Positions 34,574 to 43,398 of a stretch of 64,000 nucleotides of DNA are shown piece by piece. Below the pieces are notes generated by a model. It saw only the letters and a list, made by a program, of their open reading frames with translations. It made no database searches and was not told the DNA's origin. Position 1 is the first letter of the stretch, and each line of letters starts with the position of its first letter. A program made the position numbers and the translations under genes. This DNA is from Actinokineospora inagensis DSM 44258 (GTDB lineage Bacteria; Actinomycetota; Actinomycetes; Mycobacteriales; Pseudonocardiaceae): positions 1 through 64,000 of the forward strand of contig NZ_AXWW01000013.1 in assembly GCF_000482865.1 (NCBI RefSeq), in the 5' to 3' direction.

Positions 34574-35770
34574 GTGGTGGATCCGGTTCGCAACCCCTTC
34601 GCGCCCGGCGCGGGCCAACGGCCGCCCGAGCTGGCGGGCCGCGAACGGGAGCTGGCCGCGTTCGACGTCGTGCTGGAACGGGTCGCGCGCGGCAAACCGG
34701 AACGCAGCCTGGTGCTGACCGGCCTGCGCGGCGTCGGCAAGACGGTGCTGCTCGGCGAGCTGCGGTCGATGGCCGTCCGGCGCGGCTGGGGCGCCGGGAA
34801 GATCGAGGCCCGGCCCGATGCCGACCTGCGGCGACCGCTGTCGGCCGCGCTGCACCGGGCCATCCGCGACCTGGCCGTCCGGCACCGCGCCCCCGACCGG
34901 GTCGAACAGGTGCTCGGCGTGCTGAAGGCGTTCGCCCTGAAGGCGTCACCGGACGGCGCGAAGCTGCGCGAACGCTGGCAACCGGGCATCGACGTCCCGG
35001 CCACCCAGGGCCGCGCCGACTCCGGCGACATCGAGATCGACCTGGTCGAGCTGTTCACCGAGGTCGCCGAGCTCGCCAAGGACGTCGGCACCGGCGTCGC
35101 CGTCCTGATCGACGAGATGCAGGACATCGGCGCCGACGACATCTCCGCCCTGTGCGCCGCCTGCCACGAGCTGTCCCAGTCCGGCGCCCCGCTCGTCGTC
35201 GTCGGCGCGGGCCTGCCGCACCTGCCCGCCGTGCTGAGCGCGGGCAAGTCCTACTCCGAGCGCCTCTTCCGCTACGTCCGCATCGACCGGCTGGACCGGA
35301 TCGACGCCGACCGCGCCGTCCTCGCCCCCGTCGACCGCGAGGACGCCGAGATCACCCCCGACGCCCTCGAAGCCCTCTTCGAGCGATCCGGCGGCTACCC
35401 CTACTTCATCCAGGCCTTCGGCAAAGCCGCCTGGGACGCCGCCCCCGCCGACCCGATCACCGCCGAAGACGTCCTCGTCGCCGCCCCCGAGGCCGAGGCG
35501 GAGCTGGCCGTCGGCTTCTTCGGCTCCCGCTACGAACGCGCCACTCCCGCCGAACGCGAATACCTCCGCGCCATCGCCGACCTCACCCACGGCCGCGACG
35601 AACCGGCCAGCACCTCCGACATCGCCGTCTCGCTGGGCCGCAAACCCTCCTCCCTGTCACCCGCTCGCGACAGCCTCATCAAGAAGGGCCTCATCTACTC
35701 CGCCGAACGCGGCCGCATCGCCTTCACCGTCCCGCACTTCGGCCGCTACCTGCTCGCCATGGACGAGTAG
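34574..35770 (+). CDS. AAA family ATPase (orc1/cdc6-like or archaeal-ATPase type)
   Basis: A 398-residue P-loop ATPase. Walker A is GLRGVGKTVLL (50-57), Walker B is VAVLIDEMQD (about 175-182), and sensor-like GAGLPHLP follows. The second half has YPYFIQAFGKAAWD and a C-terminal winged-helix-like segment (TSDIAVSLGRKPSSLSPARDSLIKKGLIY) that may bind DNA or protein. No partner protein is encoded beside it, so its role is unclear; such orphan ATPases are widespread in actinomycetes. GTG start at 34574. Confidence 0.8.
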   Translation: MVDPVRNPFAPGAGQRPPELAGRERELAAFDVVLERVARGKPERSLVLTGLRGVGKTVLLGELRSMAVRRGWGAGKIEARPDADLRRPLSAALHRAIRDLAVRHRAPDRVEQVLGVLKAFALKASPDGAKLRERWQPGIDVPATQGRADSGDIEIDLVELFTEVAELAKDVGTGVAVLIDEMQDIGADDISALCAACHELSQSGAPLVVVGAGLPHLPAVLSAGKSYSERLFRYVRIDRLDRIDADRAVLAPVDREDAEITPDALEALFERSGGYPYFIQAFGKAAWDAAPADPITAEDVLVAAPEAEAELAVGFFGSRYERATPAEREYLRAIADLTHGRDEPASTSDIAVSLGRKPSSLSPARDSLIKKGLIYSAERGRIAFTVPHFGRYLLAMDE

Positions 35771-35820
35771 CCCACCCGGGCTGCGGTGGCGGGGCGGGCG
35801 GGACCTGGCAGGATTCGGGC

Positions 35821-37125
35821 ATGTCGCTGCGTTTGCGTGCTGCCGTGGTCCTGCCGTGTGACGCCGCCGGTTCGGTGGTGCGCGACGGCGTGGTGGATGT
35901 CGATGACACCGGCCGGATTGTCTACTGTGGACCAGCCAGTGCCGCGCCGGTGACGGCGGCGGAGACGGAAGCGCTGGACGGCATCCTGATGCCCGGTCTG
36001 GTCAACGCCCACGCGCACAGTCCGATGACGTTGTTGCGCGGGCTCGGCGGCGACCTGCCGTTGCTGCGGTGGCTCACCGAGGTCATCTGGCCGACCGAGG
36101 CCAAACTGACCCCCGACGACGTTTACGCGGGAATGGTGCTCGGGTCGTTGGAAATGCTCAAGGCGGGCGTCACCACCAGCGCCGAGATGTATTTCTTCGG
36201 CGAAGAACTGGTGCGCGCCGTCCTCGACACCGGCGCCCGCCTCGTCTACGGCCCGGCGATCATCGACGCGCCCGGCTGGGACTGGGAGCACCAACTCCAG
36301 CAGGCCTGCGCCTGGATCGACGCGGACGGCCTGCGGTTCGGGCACGGAGACCGGATCGAACTGGGCTACGGCCCGCATTCCGCGTACACGCTTTCCCCGG
36401 AGGCGTTGAAAGAAGTGGGGGAGGCGGCCCGGGAACGCGGGGCGTTGGTGCAGATCCACGTGGCCGAGTCATTGCCGGAAGACGTGCGGCAACGCGAGGA
36501 ATTCGGTTCGGTCCCCCGACTGCTCGACCAGGTGGACCTGTTCGGCGGTCGGGTGCTCGCGGCACACGCGGTCCACCTGTCGGACGAGGACATCGAAATC
36601 CTGCTCCGCCGCGACGTCGGGGTGGCGCATTGCCCGGGGTCGAACATGAAGTTGGCCTCCGGGACCGCGCGAACGGTTGACCTCCGCGACGCCGGGGTCA
36701 AGGTGGGATTGGGCACGGACGGCCCGGCGAGCAACGACGACCTCGACCTCTGGGAGGACGCGCGGCTGGCAGGCCTGCTCGCCCGAGTATCCACAATGGA
36801 CTCCACCGCGCTCAAGGCCACCGACCTGCTGCTGATGTCAACCCGAGGCGGCGCGGACGCGCTGTCCCGCCCGGACATCGGACGGCTCGAACCGGGAGCG
36901 TGGGCCGACCTCGTGCACGTCGACGCGACCGGCCCCGCGTTCCCCGCGGGCCTCGACGTGACCGACGAACACCTGATCGCGAACCTCGTGTGGTCCGCCG
37001 GTTCCCGCGCCGTCCAGGACGTGTGGGTGGCCGGTCAACAGGTGGTCGCCAACCGGGAACCCACCCAGGTCGACGAGCAGGCGGCCATCGCGAAAGCACG
37101 AGCGATCACCCGCAGGCTGATCTAA
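35821..37125 (+). CDS. Amidohydrolase (S-adenosylhomocysteine/methylthioadenosine deaminase-like)
   Basis: A 434-residue metal-dependent deaminase/hydrolase of the amidohydrolase superfamily (MtaD/TrzN-like). Metal ligands are in NAHAHSP (His64, His66), IHVAES (about 213), HAVHLS (about 247) and GTDGPASN (Asp about 300). VAHCPGSNMKLASG precedes the last. Likely substrates are adenosine derivatives or guanine-like bases; sequence alone does not decide. ATG at 35821. It ends with a 4-bp overlap on a convergent SDR gene. Confidence 0.85.
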   Translation: MSLRLRAAVVLPCDAAGSVVRDGVVDVDDTGRIVYCGPASAAPVTAAETEALDGILMPGLVNAHAHSPMTLLRGLGGDLPLLRWLTEVIWPTEAKLTPDDVYAGMVLGSLEMLKAGVTTSAEMYFFGEELVRAVLDTGARLVYGPAIIDAPGWDWEHQLQQACAWIDADGLRFGHGDRIELGYGPHSAYTLSPEALKEVGEAARERGALVQIHVAESLPEDVRQREEFGSVPRLLDQVDLFGGRVLAAHAVHLSDEDIEILLRRDVGVAHCPGSNMKLASGTARTVDLRDAGVKVGLGTDGPASNDDLDLWEDARLAGLLARVSTMDSTALKATDLLLMSTRGGADALSRPDIGRLEPGAWADLVHVDATGPAFPAGLDVTDEHLIANLVWSAGSRAVQDVWVAGQQVVANREPTQVDEQAAIAKARAITRRLI

Positions 37126-37790
37126 CGCGGACGAACGACGACCTCGGTGAAATGCGCGTCGTCACCAGCCAGAACGGCGGTGCGGACAGCAGCGGCGACA
37201 GACTCGGCCCGCAGATAGCGATCCGGCTCGTAAGCGCCGCCCTCATCCGCCCGAATCCCGCGCTGCATGTCCGTGTCAGTGCGACCGGGAAACACCGAGG
37301 TAACCCGCAGTTCAGGCTCCTCCGCCCGCAAAACGTCAGCATAAGCCCGAAGCGCGAACTTGCTCGCCGCGTACGGCCCCCACCCGGGATTCGCGGTACG
37401 ACCCGCACCCGAATTGACGAACACAACCTGCCCACGCGCAGAACGCAACGCGGGCAACAACAACCGAGTCAACTCGACAGCAGCGATCACGTTGACCTCA
37501 TAAGTACGCCGCCACACCTCAGCGGTCGCGTCGGCAAGCCGCCCAACCCGACCAATCCCGGCGGAATGCACCAAAACATCCACAGTGGACAAACCGGTGA
37601 CCGCGGCAGCCAAGGCGGCTTGGTCGGTCAGCTCAACCGCCCAGGGCCGGGCATCCGGCAACTCACCGGCCAACCCCCGCAACGCAGCCACATCCCGACC
37701 CCCCAACAACAGCGAATGCGTACCACCAAGCACCCGCGCGACAGCCGCACCAATCCCACGGGACGCACCAGTGATCAAAGCCAAAGGCAT
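37122..37790 (-). CDS. Short-chain dehydrogenase/reductase
   Basis: A 222-residue classical SDR. ITGASRGIGAAVA is the nucleotide motif (6-18), HSAG replaces NNAG, VNSGAG carries the catalytic Ser, and YAASKFALRAY the catalytic Tyr and Lys. Shorter than most classical SDRs and lacking a C-terminal extension. Convergent with the amidohydrolase. Substrate unknown. Confidence 0.85.
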   Translation of the reverse strand: MPLALITGASRGIGAAVARVLGGTHSLLLGGRDVAALRGLAGELPDARPWAVELTDQAALAAAVTGLSTVDVLVHSAGIGRVGRLADATAEVWRRTYEVNVIAAVELTRLLLPALRSARGQVVFVNSGAGRTANPGWGPYAASKFALRAYADVLRAEEPELRVTSVFPGRTDTDMQRGIRADEGGAYEPDRYLRAESVAAAVRTAVLAGDDAHFTEVVVRPR

Positions 37791-38020
37791 ACCCCCAACC
37801 TAAGCCCCACCCCTCGGCAACGCCTCACCCCACCCTCCCCACAGCTCCAGCGAAGTCGGCGAATTGGTCGTAGGGAGCATCGGACGACATGTCCGGCCAC
37901 GCAGAGACCGCCAAGTCGCGCAGGCCGCCATCACGAGGCTCGGGCACCGCCCCAGAAAACGCCACAGGCCAACAACCGCACCCGGTCCACCGAGCGCAAC
38001 GTCAAGTCGCACCCGCCCGT

Positions 38021-38069
38021 CCCCGGCCCCCACCCTTCCCGGGGGGCGTCCCCGAGGCCAGTCTACCGG
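38021..38069. repeat. 49-bp dispersed repeat, copy 2
   Basis: Identical over 49 bases to 402-450. A DnaA box follows 54 bp later, in the same relative orientation as at copy 1. Confidence 0.85.
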
Positions 38070-38183
38070 TGCGGCAAGATCATCAGGGACCTGCGGTGCG
38101 GGCTGTGGACAGCGGGACGGAGTGTGGACAACTTCCCGAGCCAGGGGTGAACACGCAGGTCAAGGATGGTGTCCGTCCGGTGG

Positions 38184-38455
38184 GATCGCTGGTCAGCGAC
38201 ACATGGCCGAACCGGTGCGATCGCTGGTCAGGGACGACGTCTGGTCGAGTCGGGGTGAGATCGCCCGTCAGGAACGGCACCTGACCGAACCGGGGTTTGG
38301 ACTGCCCGTCAACAACGACGTCGGGCCAAGCCGAGGCGAGATCGCCCATCCAGAACGGCACCTGACCGGACCGGAGCGGCATCACCCGTCAACAACGACG
38401 TCAGGCCAAACCGGGGATCACTGGTCAACGACGATGCCTGGCCTGAGTCGGGACG
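38184..38455. repeat. Degenerate tandem array, seven units of 35-41 bp
   Basis: Units start at 38184, 38219, 38259, 38299, 38340, 38379 and 38416. Most open with GATCGCYSGTCA and close with CCGAACCGGGG-like sequence. A higher-order pattern is visible: units 3 and 5 share AACGGCACCTGACCG, while units 4 and 6 share CCCGTCAACAACGACGTC. The array therefore seems to have grown partly by doubling an ~80-bp pair. A weaker eighth unit may precede (about 38145-38183). Function unknown; non-coding by composition. Confidence 0.7.
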
Positions 38456-38620
38456 GGATTGGCCGGTGGTTCGACCCAAAACGTAAGCCGGGTACCGATC
38501 TGCCCTCGGCATCACAGGCAAGACGCCGGCGCATCCTCGGCAGCGCGGCCAGAGAACAGCACGGCCAGAGAACCCAGAGAACCCAGTGGGCAAGTCGATA
38601 CCCGGCCGACGGGCTGGTCA

Positions 38621-38654
38621 GCGGCCCTCCCGCCCAAGCGGGCGGGAGGGCCGC
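38621..38654 (-). terminator. Terminator of the PhoX-like gene
   Basis: A 15-bp perfect stem (GCGGCCCTCCCGCCC and complement) with tetraloop AAGC, 5 bp beyond the minus-strand stop at 38659. Confidence 0.9.
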
Positions 38655-38658
38655 CTGC

Positions 38659-40707
38659 TCACTCGCCGACGCGGCAGCCGGACTTCCACACCATGGCCAC
38701 GGCGGGGCGGGGCTGGGCGGTGCCGCCATCAGGCCAGTGGGCCAGCGGGTTGTCGGCGCTGGCGCCGTCCAGCTCACCGGGATGTTGCACCGAGACCAGG
38801 ATGAAGTCGTCCTGCACGACCGGGCCGCAGGTTTCGGCGCCGACGGGGACGGTCAGGAACTGCTTGAGGTATCCGCGGTAGTGGCCGTCGACCGGGACGG
38901 CGAACAGGCCGTCGTTGGAGCCGAGGGCGTTGCCGTCGGTGGCGATCCACAGGTTGCCGTGCCGGTCGAACGCGACGTTGTCCGGGCAGGAGATCGGGCT
39001 GACCTGGGTTTTGTCGTAGCCGCCGAAGTAGGTGTCCGGGGAGTTGGGGTCGCCGCAGACCAGCAGCAGGCGCCAGGAGAACGTGGTGGCGGTGTGGTCG
39101 CCGTGCGTCTCGGCCCATTCGAGGACGTGGCCGTGTTTGTTGCCGTTGCGCGGGTTGATCTCGGTCGGGCCTTCTTTGCCCGGCTTGCCGCGGTCGGTGT
39201 TGTTGGTGAGCGCGGCGTAGATCCGGCCGTTGACCGGGTTCGGCTCGACGTCCTCGGGGCGGTCCATCTTGGTGGCGCCCACCCTGTCCGCGGCGAGGCG
39301 GGTGAAGACGTACACCTCCTCGGCGGTGAAGCCGTCGACGTACGAGCGGTCGCCGGACACCAGCTTGATCCACTTGCCGGTGCCGTCGAACTCGCCGTCG
39401 GCCGGGAGCCTGCCGGTGCCGTCGAACTCGGCCGCCGGGCTGTCGCCGGTGAACTGGGCGACGTACAGGGTGCCCTCGGTGAGCAGGCGCTTGTTGTGCG
39501 CGCGGTCGCCGTGGCGGTAGCGGTCCTTGGAGACGAACTTGTAGATGTAGTCGAACCGTTCGTCGTCACCCATGTAGCAGACGACGCGGCCGTCGCGGGC
39601 GACCTGGATGGTGGCGCCCTCGTGCTTGAACCGGCCGAGCGCGGTGTGCTTCACCGGCGCGGCACCGGGGTCCAGCGGGTCGATCTCCACGACCCAGCCG
39701 AACCGGTTGAACTCGTTGGCCTCCTTGGCCAGGTCGAAGCGGGGGTCGAACCGCTCCCACTTCCGCACGCTCTCGCCCTTGGGGGTGCCGTAGCGGGCGA
39801 CCCTGGCGGCGGCGGTCGGGTCGGTGACCTTCTCGCCGTTGCCGAAGTAGCCGTTGAAGTTCTCCTCGCCGGACAGGATGGTGCCCCACGGGGTCACCCC
39901 GCCCGCGCAGTTGCCGAAGGTGCCGCTCACCCGGCGGCCGGTCGGGTCGGTCGACGTGCGCAGGAACTGGCTGCCCGCCGCCGGGCCGGTGAACTCGAAC
40001 GGCGTGCTGACGGTGATCCGCCGGTTGCACCTGCGGTCGATCTTCGGCACCAGCTTGCCGCTGCGCCGGTCCCGTTCCACCCGCACCACGGAGAACCCGT
40101 GCGCCGCCCAGCCGATCTTGACCTGCTCCTCGGTCGGGTTCGCCGCGGTGTAGCCCTTGAACATGAACGACTCGGTCGTGTACTCGTGGTTCGAGCCCAG
40201 CAGGTACGCGTCGTGGCCCAACGGCACCAGACCGCAGAAGTCGTTGTTGTAGCCGAACTGCCGCGCCTGCCCGGCCGCGGTCTGGTGGTCGAAGTCGAAC
40301 GCGGGCGCGCCCGGCAACACCGCGTCACCCCACCGGATCACCACGGCGTCGTGGTACCCCTCGGGCGTGACGATCCGGTCTTCGCGGTTGGGCGCCACCG
40401 CCGTGAAGTCCAACCCCTTCGGCCCACGCGGGCGCCCGTGGCCACCGTCGCGCGCCGGGGCCGCCGCCGCGGTACCGGCAACCCCGCCGACACCGGCCCC
40501 CGCCACGGCGAGCACCGCCCCCGCCCGGAGCATCCCCCGGCGACTGACGATCGACCGGACCACGTCACCGAAGTAGGCGTTGTCCGAAGAGTTGGGCGCC
40601 TCGTGCGAGCAGGCGTTCGCGCAGCGGTACTGGCACGTCACCGCGGACCGACCAAGCGGGTGGTTCGGCAGCAGCGGCAACGGGATCCGGCCGTCGGTGG
40701 GGGACAC
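38659..40707 (-). CDS. PhoX family alkaline phosphatase-like protein (Tat-exported)
   Basis: A 682-residue secreted phosphatase of the PhoX/DUF839 family, a beta-propeller enzyme that uses Fe and Ca and releases phosphate from esters. The opening LPLLPNHPLGRSAVTCQYRCANACSHE is family-typical and precedes the twin-arginine signal SRRGMLRAGAVLAVAGAG at about residues 55-75. Later blocks include NCAGGVTPWGTILSGEENFNGYF, RPEDVEPNP and CPDNVAFDRHGNLWIATDG. GTG at 40707 was chosen because CGGAGG lies 4 bases before it; the frame extends to 40809. It may serve phosphate scavenging. Confidence 0.88.
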   Translation of the reverse strand: MSPTDGRIPLPLLPNHPLGRSAVTCQYRCANACSHEAPNSSDNAYFGDVVRSIVSRRGMLRAGAVLAVAGAGVGGVAGTAAAAPARDGGHGRPRGPKGLDFTAVAPNREDRIVTPEGYHDAVVIRWGDAVLPGAPAFDFDHQTAAGQARQFGYNNDFCGLVPLGHDAYLLGSNHEYTTESFMFKGYTAANPTEEQVKIGWAAHGFSVVRVERDRRSGKLVPKIDRRCNRRITVSTPFEFTGPAAGSQFLRTSTDPTGRRVSGTFGNCAGGVTPWGTILSGEENFNGYFGNGEKVTDPTAAARVARYGTPKGESVRKWERFDPRFDLAKEANEFNRFGWVVEIDPLDPGAAPVKHTALGRFKHEGATIQVARDGRVVCYMGDDERFDYIYKFVSKDRYRHGDRAHNKRLLTEGTLYVAQFTGDSPAAEFDGTGRLPADGEFDGTGKWIKLVSGDRSYVDGFTAEEVYVFTRLAADRVGATKMDRPEDVEPNPVNGRIYAALTNNTDRGKPGKEGPTEINPRNGNKHGHVLEWAETHGDHTATTFSWRLLLVCGDPNSPDTYFGGYDKTQVSPISCPDNVAFDRHGNLWIATDGNALGSNDGLFAVPVDGHYRGYLKQFLTVPVGAETCGPVVQDDFILVSVQHPGELDGASADNPLAHWPDGGTAQPRPAVAMVWKSGCRVGE

Positions 40708-40858
40708 GGAGCCTCCGGTGGTGGGAACGGTCACTGGGAATGGCGTGACCGTAGGAGGCACAAACCGACCGAAGCGGACATTCGGGTGAACGGGGGGCGA
40801 ACAGACCAAAGGTGTGCCCCGATGGTCGCGCCACGCGACCAGTCGATCACCACGGGGT

Positions 40859-40912
40859 ATCGCGGAAGGGAGCGGCTTCCCGAGTTCGAGAAAGCCGGCC
40901 CCCTTCCGCGAT
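40859..40912 (-). terminator. Terminator of ino1
   Basis: A 12-bp outer stem (ATCGCGGAAGGG at 40859-40870, complement at 40901-40912) encloses a smaller GGCTT/AAGCC stem. It starts 6 bp past the ino1 stop. Confidence 0.75.
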
Positions 40913-40917
40913 GTGAA

Positions 40918-42009
40918 CTACCGGTCGACCTCGCCGCGGATGAACTTCTCCACCGCGTCGTAGGCGTCGTCGTCGGAGTACTGCTCGGGTGGGGACTTCA
41001 TGAAGTACGAGGAGGCCGACAGGATCGGGCCGCCGATGCCGCGGTCCAGGGCGATCTTGGCGGCGCGCACCGCGTCGATGATCACGCCCGCCGAGTTCGG
41101 CGAGTCCCAGACCTCCAGCTTGTACTCCAGGTTGAGCGGGGTGTCGCCGAACGAGCGGCCCTCGAGGCGGACGTAGGCCCACTTGCGGTCGTCGAGCCAC
41201 GGGACGTGGTCCGACGGGCCGATGTGCACGTCGGCCTTGGCCATCTCGTGCGGGATCTGCGAGGTCACCGACTGGGTCTTGGAGATCTTCTTCGACTGGA
41301 GCCGCTTGCGCTCCAACATGTTCATGAAGTCCATGTTGCCGCCGAAGTTGAGCTGGTAGGTGCGCTGCAGCTCCACCCCCCGGTCCTCGAACAGCTTCGC
41401 CATGACCCGGTGCGTGATCGTCGCGCCGACCTGGGACTTGATGTCGTCGCCGACGATCGGGACACCTGCCTCGGTGAACTTCGCGGCCCACTCGGGGTCG
41501 GAGGCGATGAACACCGGCAGCGCGTTGACGAAGGCGACACCGGCGTCGATGGCGCACTGCGCGTAGAACCGGTCCGCCTCCTCGGAGCCGACCGGCAGGT
41601 ACGACACGAGCACGTCGACCTCGGCCTCGCGCAGCGCGGCGACCACGTCGACCGGCTGCTCGTCGGACTCGCTGATCATCTCCCGGTAGTACTCGCCGAG
41701 GCCGTCGTAGGTGTGGCCGCGCTGCACCGAGACACCCAGCGGCGGCACGTCGCAGATCTTGATGGTGTTGTTCTCGCTGGCCACGATCGCCTCGGACAGG
41801 TCGCGGCCGACCTTCTTGGCGTCAACGTCGAACGCGGCGACGAACTCGACGTCGCGGACGTGGTAGTCGCCGAACTGGACGTGCATCAGCCCCGGCACCC
41901 GCGTCGTCGGGTCGGCGTCGCGGTAGTAGTGCACGCCCTGCACCAGCGACGCGGCGCAGTTGCCGACGCCGACGATGGCCACCCGCACGCTCTGGCGGTT
42001 CTCGCCCAT
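40918..42009 (-). CDS. ino1: Inositol-3-phosphate synthase
   Basis: A 363-residue NAD-dependent enzyme converting glucose 6-phosphate to inositol 3-phosphate, the precursor of mycothiol and phosphatidylinositol. The dinucleotide motif [16 protein letters not shown] is at about 10-25. The conserved core includes [29 protein letters not shown] and [16 protein letters not shown] at 42009 follows AAGGAG at 7 bases. It lies 73 bp after a PadR gene in the same direction, the same arrangement as mycobacterial Rv0047c-ino1. Confidence 0.95.
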   Translation of the reverse strand: MGENRQSVRVAIVGVGNCAASLVQGVHYYRDADPTTRVPGLMHVQFGDYHVRDVEFVAAFDVDAKKVGRDLSEAIVASENNTIKICDVPPLGVSVQRGHTYDGLGEYYREMISESDEQPVDVVAALREAEVDVLVSYLPVGSEEADRFYAQCAIDAGVAFVNALPVFIASDPEWAAKFTEAGVPIVGDDIKSQVGATITHRVMAKLFEDRGVELQRTYQLNFGGNMDFMNMLERKRLQSKKISKTQSVTSQIPHEMAKADVHIGPSDHVPWLDDRKWAYVRLEGRSFGDTPLNLEYKLEVWDSPNSAGVIIDAVRAAKIALDRGIGGPILSASSYFMKSPPEQYSDDDAYDAVEKFIRGEVDR

Positions 42010-42082
42010 GCCGGTTCTCCTTCTCGTTTTCCGCCGCGCGCCGAGCGCGGTCCTCGTCACAGGCGCCTGGCCTGCCTGCCGG

Positions 42083-42628
42083 TCATTCCGTTGGACCGGG
42101 CTGCTCGCTCTGCTCGTGCGCGATCAGCTCGTTGAGCCAGCGCACCTCGCGCTCGCTCGTTTCCAGTCCCAGCCGGTGCAGCTCCCGGGTGTAGCGGTCG
42201 ATCTGCTCACCGGCCCGCGCCAACGAGGAACGCAGACCCTCGCGGCGTTCTTCCACCCGGCGGCGTCTGCCTTCCAGGATGCGCATCCGCACCTCGGCCG
42301 GGGTTTTCGAGAAGAACGCCAGGTGGACGCCGAACCCGTCGTCGTCCCAGGTCTGCGGGCCAGCGTCGGCGAGCAAACCGGCGAAGTGCTCCTTGCCCTC
42401 CGCGGTGAGCTTGTAAACGCGCTTGCCGCGCCTGCCCCACGAGCGGGCGTCGCCGTCCGGTGTCTCCTCGACGATCCAGCCGGACCGCAGGAGGCGGCGC
42501 AGCGTGGGGTAGAGCGAGCCGTAGGAGAACGTCCGCAACGTCCCGAGCAGTTCGTGCAAGCGCTTGCGCAGCTCGTACCCGTGCATCGGGGCCTCGTGGA
42601 GCAGCCCGAGGATCGCGAACTCGAGCAC
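42083..42628 (-). CDS. PadR family transcriptional regulator
   Basis: A 181-residue PadR-type winged-helix repressor. The DNA-binding domain is at 1-90 ([57 protein letters not shown]), and the C-terminal part is a dimerisation coiled coil. The GTG at 42628 was chosen for its GAAGGAGG 5 bases upstream. It probably controls its own operon with ino1; a palindrome 63 bp upstream is a likely site. Confidence 0.9.
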   Translation of the reverse strand: MLEFAILGLLHEAPMHGYELRKRLHELLGTLRTFSYGSLYPTLRRLLRSGWIVEETPDGDARSWGRRGKRVYKLTAEGKEHFAGLLADAGPQTWDDDGFGVHLAFFSKTPAEVRMRILEGRRRRVEERREGLRSSLARAGEQIDRYTRELHRLGLETSEREVRWLNELIAHEQSEQPGPTE

Positions 42629-42690
42629 GGGCACCTCCTTCGAAAACCTGACCGCCACCGCACGACATGAGTTGACCTACTGGACACTTA

Positions 42691-42703
42691 TATCGTGCCG
42701 ATA
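42691..42703. promoter_or_regulatory. Candidate PadR operator
   Basis: TATCG-TGC-CGATA, a perfect inverted repeat in an AT-rich patch (ACTTATATCG...CGATACAT) 63 bp upstream of the padR start. On the minus strand it overlaps a plausible -10 (GATATA). Autoregulation is inferred. Confidence 0.5.
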
Positions 42704-42893
42704 CATCGCGAGCCTGGCCAACCGAAGACCGTGTGTCAATCGCCACGCGGGCGGATCAACCCGCCGGATCACCGCGAGCCACCCGCATCCCCGCCGGTCA
42801 ACCGGTACGCAGGTCACGAATCGGATCCCGGGCGCATGTCGACGCGGCGAATCGGCTCACCTCCGTGATAACGCGGCCGCGTAGGCTGTCCTC

Positions 42894-43298
42894 GTGCGAA
42901 CGCAGCGGCAGGTGGTCGACTACGCGTTGCAGCGCAGGTCGCTGCTCGCCGGGGTCTACTCGGGTCGCGTCGGCACCACCGAGGTGTGCGACGCGAACCC
43001 GTACCTGCTGCGCGCCGCGAAGTTCCACGGTCAACCGACCGACGTGACCTGCCCGGTGTGCCGCAAGGAGCAGCTAACCAACGTGAGCTGGGTGTACGGC
43101 GACGAACTCAAGCACGTCTCCGGCTCGGCGCGCGTCCCGGAGGAGCTGGCCAAGATGGCGGCGGTGTACGAGGAGTTCTCCGTGCACACGGTCGAGGTCT
43201 GCCGGACATGTTCCTGGAACCACCTGGTGCAGTCATACGTCCTGGGGACCGGGGGCGTTCGCACGCCCAAGACCCGCAGGAGGACGGCAGCGGAGTGA
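42894..43298 (+). CDS. DUF5318 family protein
   Basis: A 134-residue conserved actinobacterial protein (Rv0049-like). It has two Cys pairs, TCPVCRKE and VCRTCSWNH, indicating a zinc ribbon. No enzymatic motif is seen. The GTG at 42894 has TAGGCT 6-12 bases upstream and no ribosome site, so the mRNA is probably leaderless. Constant position before the PBP gene across actinobacteria hints at a cell-envelope or growth link, unproven. Confidence 0.85.
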   Translation: MRTQRQVVDYALQRRSLLAGVYSGRVGTTEVCDANPYLLRAAKFHGQPTDVTCPVCRKEQLTNVSWVYGDELKHVSGSARVPEELAKMAAVYEEFSVHTVEVCRTCSWNHLVQSYVLGTGGVRTPKTRRRTAAE

Positions 43299-43398
43299 GT
43301 GCCCGCGTGACCGGGTCCAACGCATGGCACGCACGCGCTGCCGCGCATGACCACCGAACGACGCCCATCCCGGGCCGTCGGGCCGGGGAGGCCTTTTC

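Larger units (their letters stand above)
37791..38658. other. Gene-free region with dispersed repeat, DnaA box and tandem array
   Basis: An 868-bp stretch between two minus-strand genes. It contains the second 49-bp repeat (38021-38069), TGTGGACAA (38123-38131, complement of TTGTCCACA), a degenerate tandem array (38184-38455) and the terminator of the phosphatase gene (38621-38654). Short open frames across the array give repetitive peptides without ribosome sites and are not called. Confidence 0.6.

Noticed and set aside
37575-37592. DnaA-like TCCACAGTGGACAA inside the SDR gene
   Set aside because: It lies in coding sequence and the left half is not a full nonamer; probably codon chance.
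38184-38455. Tandem units considered as a CRISPR array
   Set aside because: There is no constant repeat alternating with unique spacers; similarity runs through each unit, and no cas genes are present.
38083-38593. Two minus-strand frames with repetitive peptides across the tandem array
   Set aside because: The repetition follows the DNA array in more than one frame, and no ribosome site is present.
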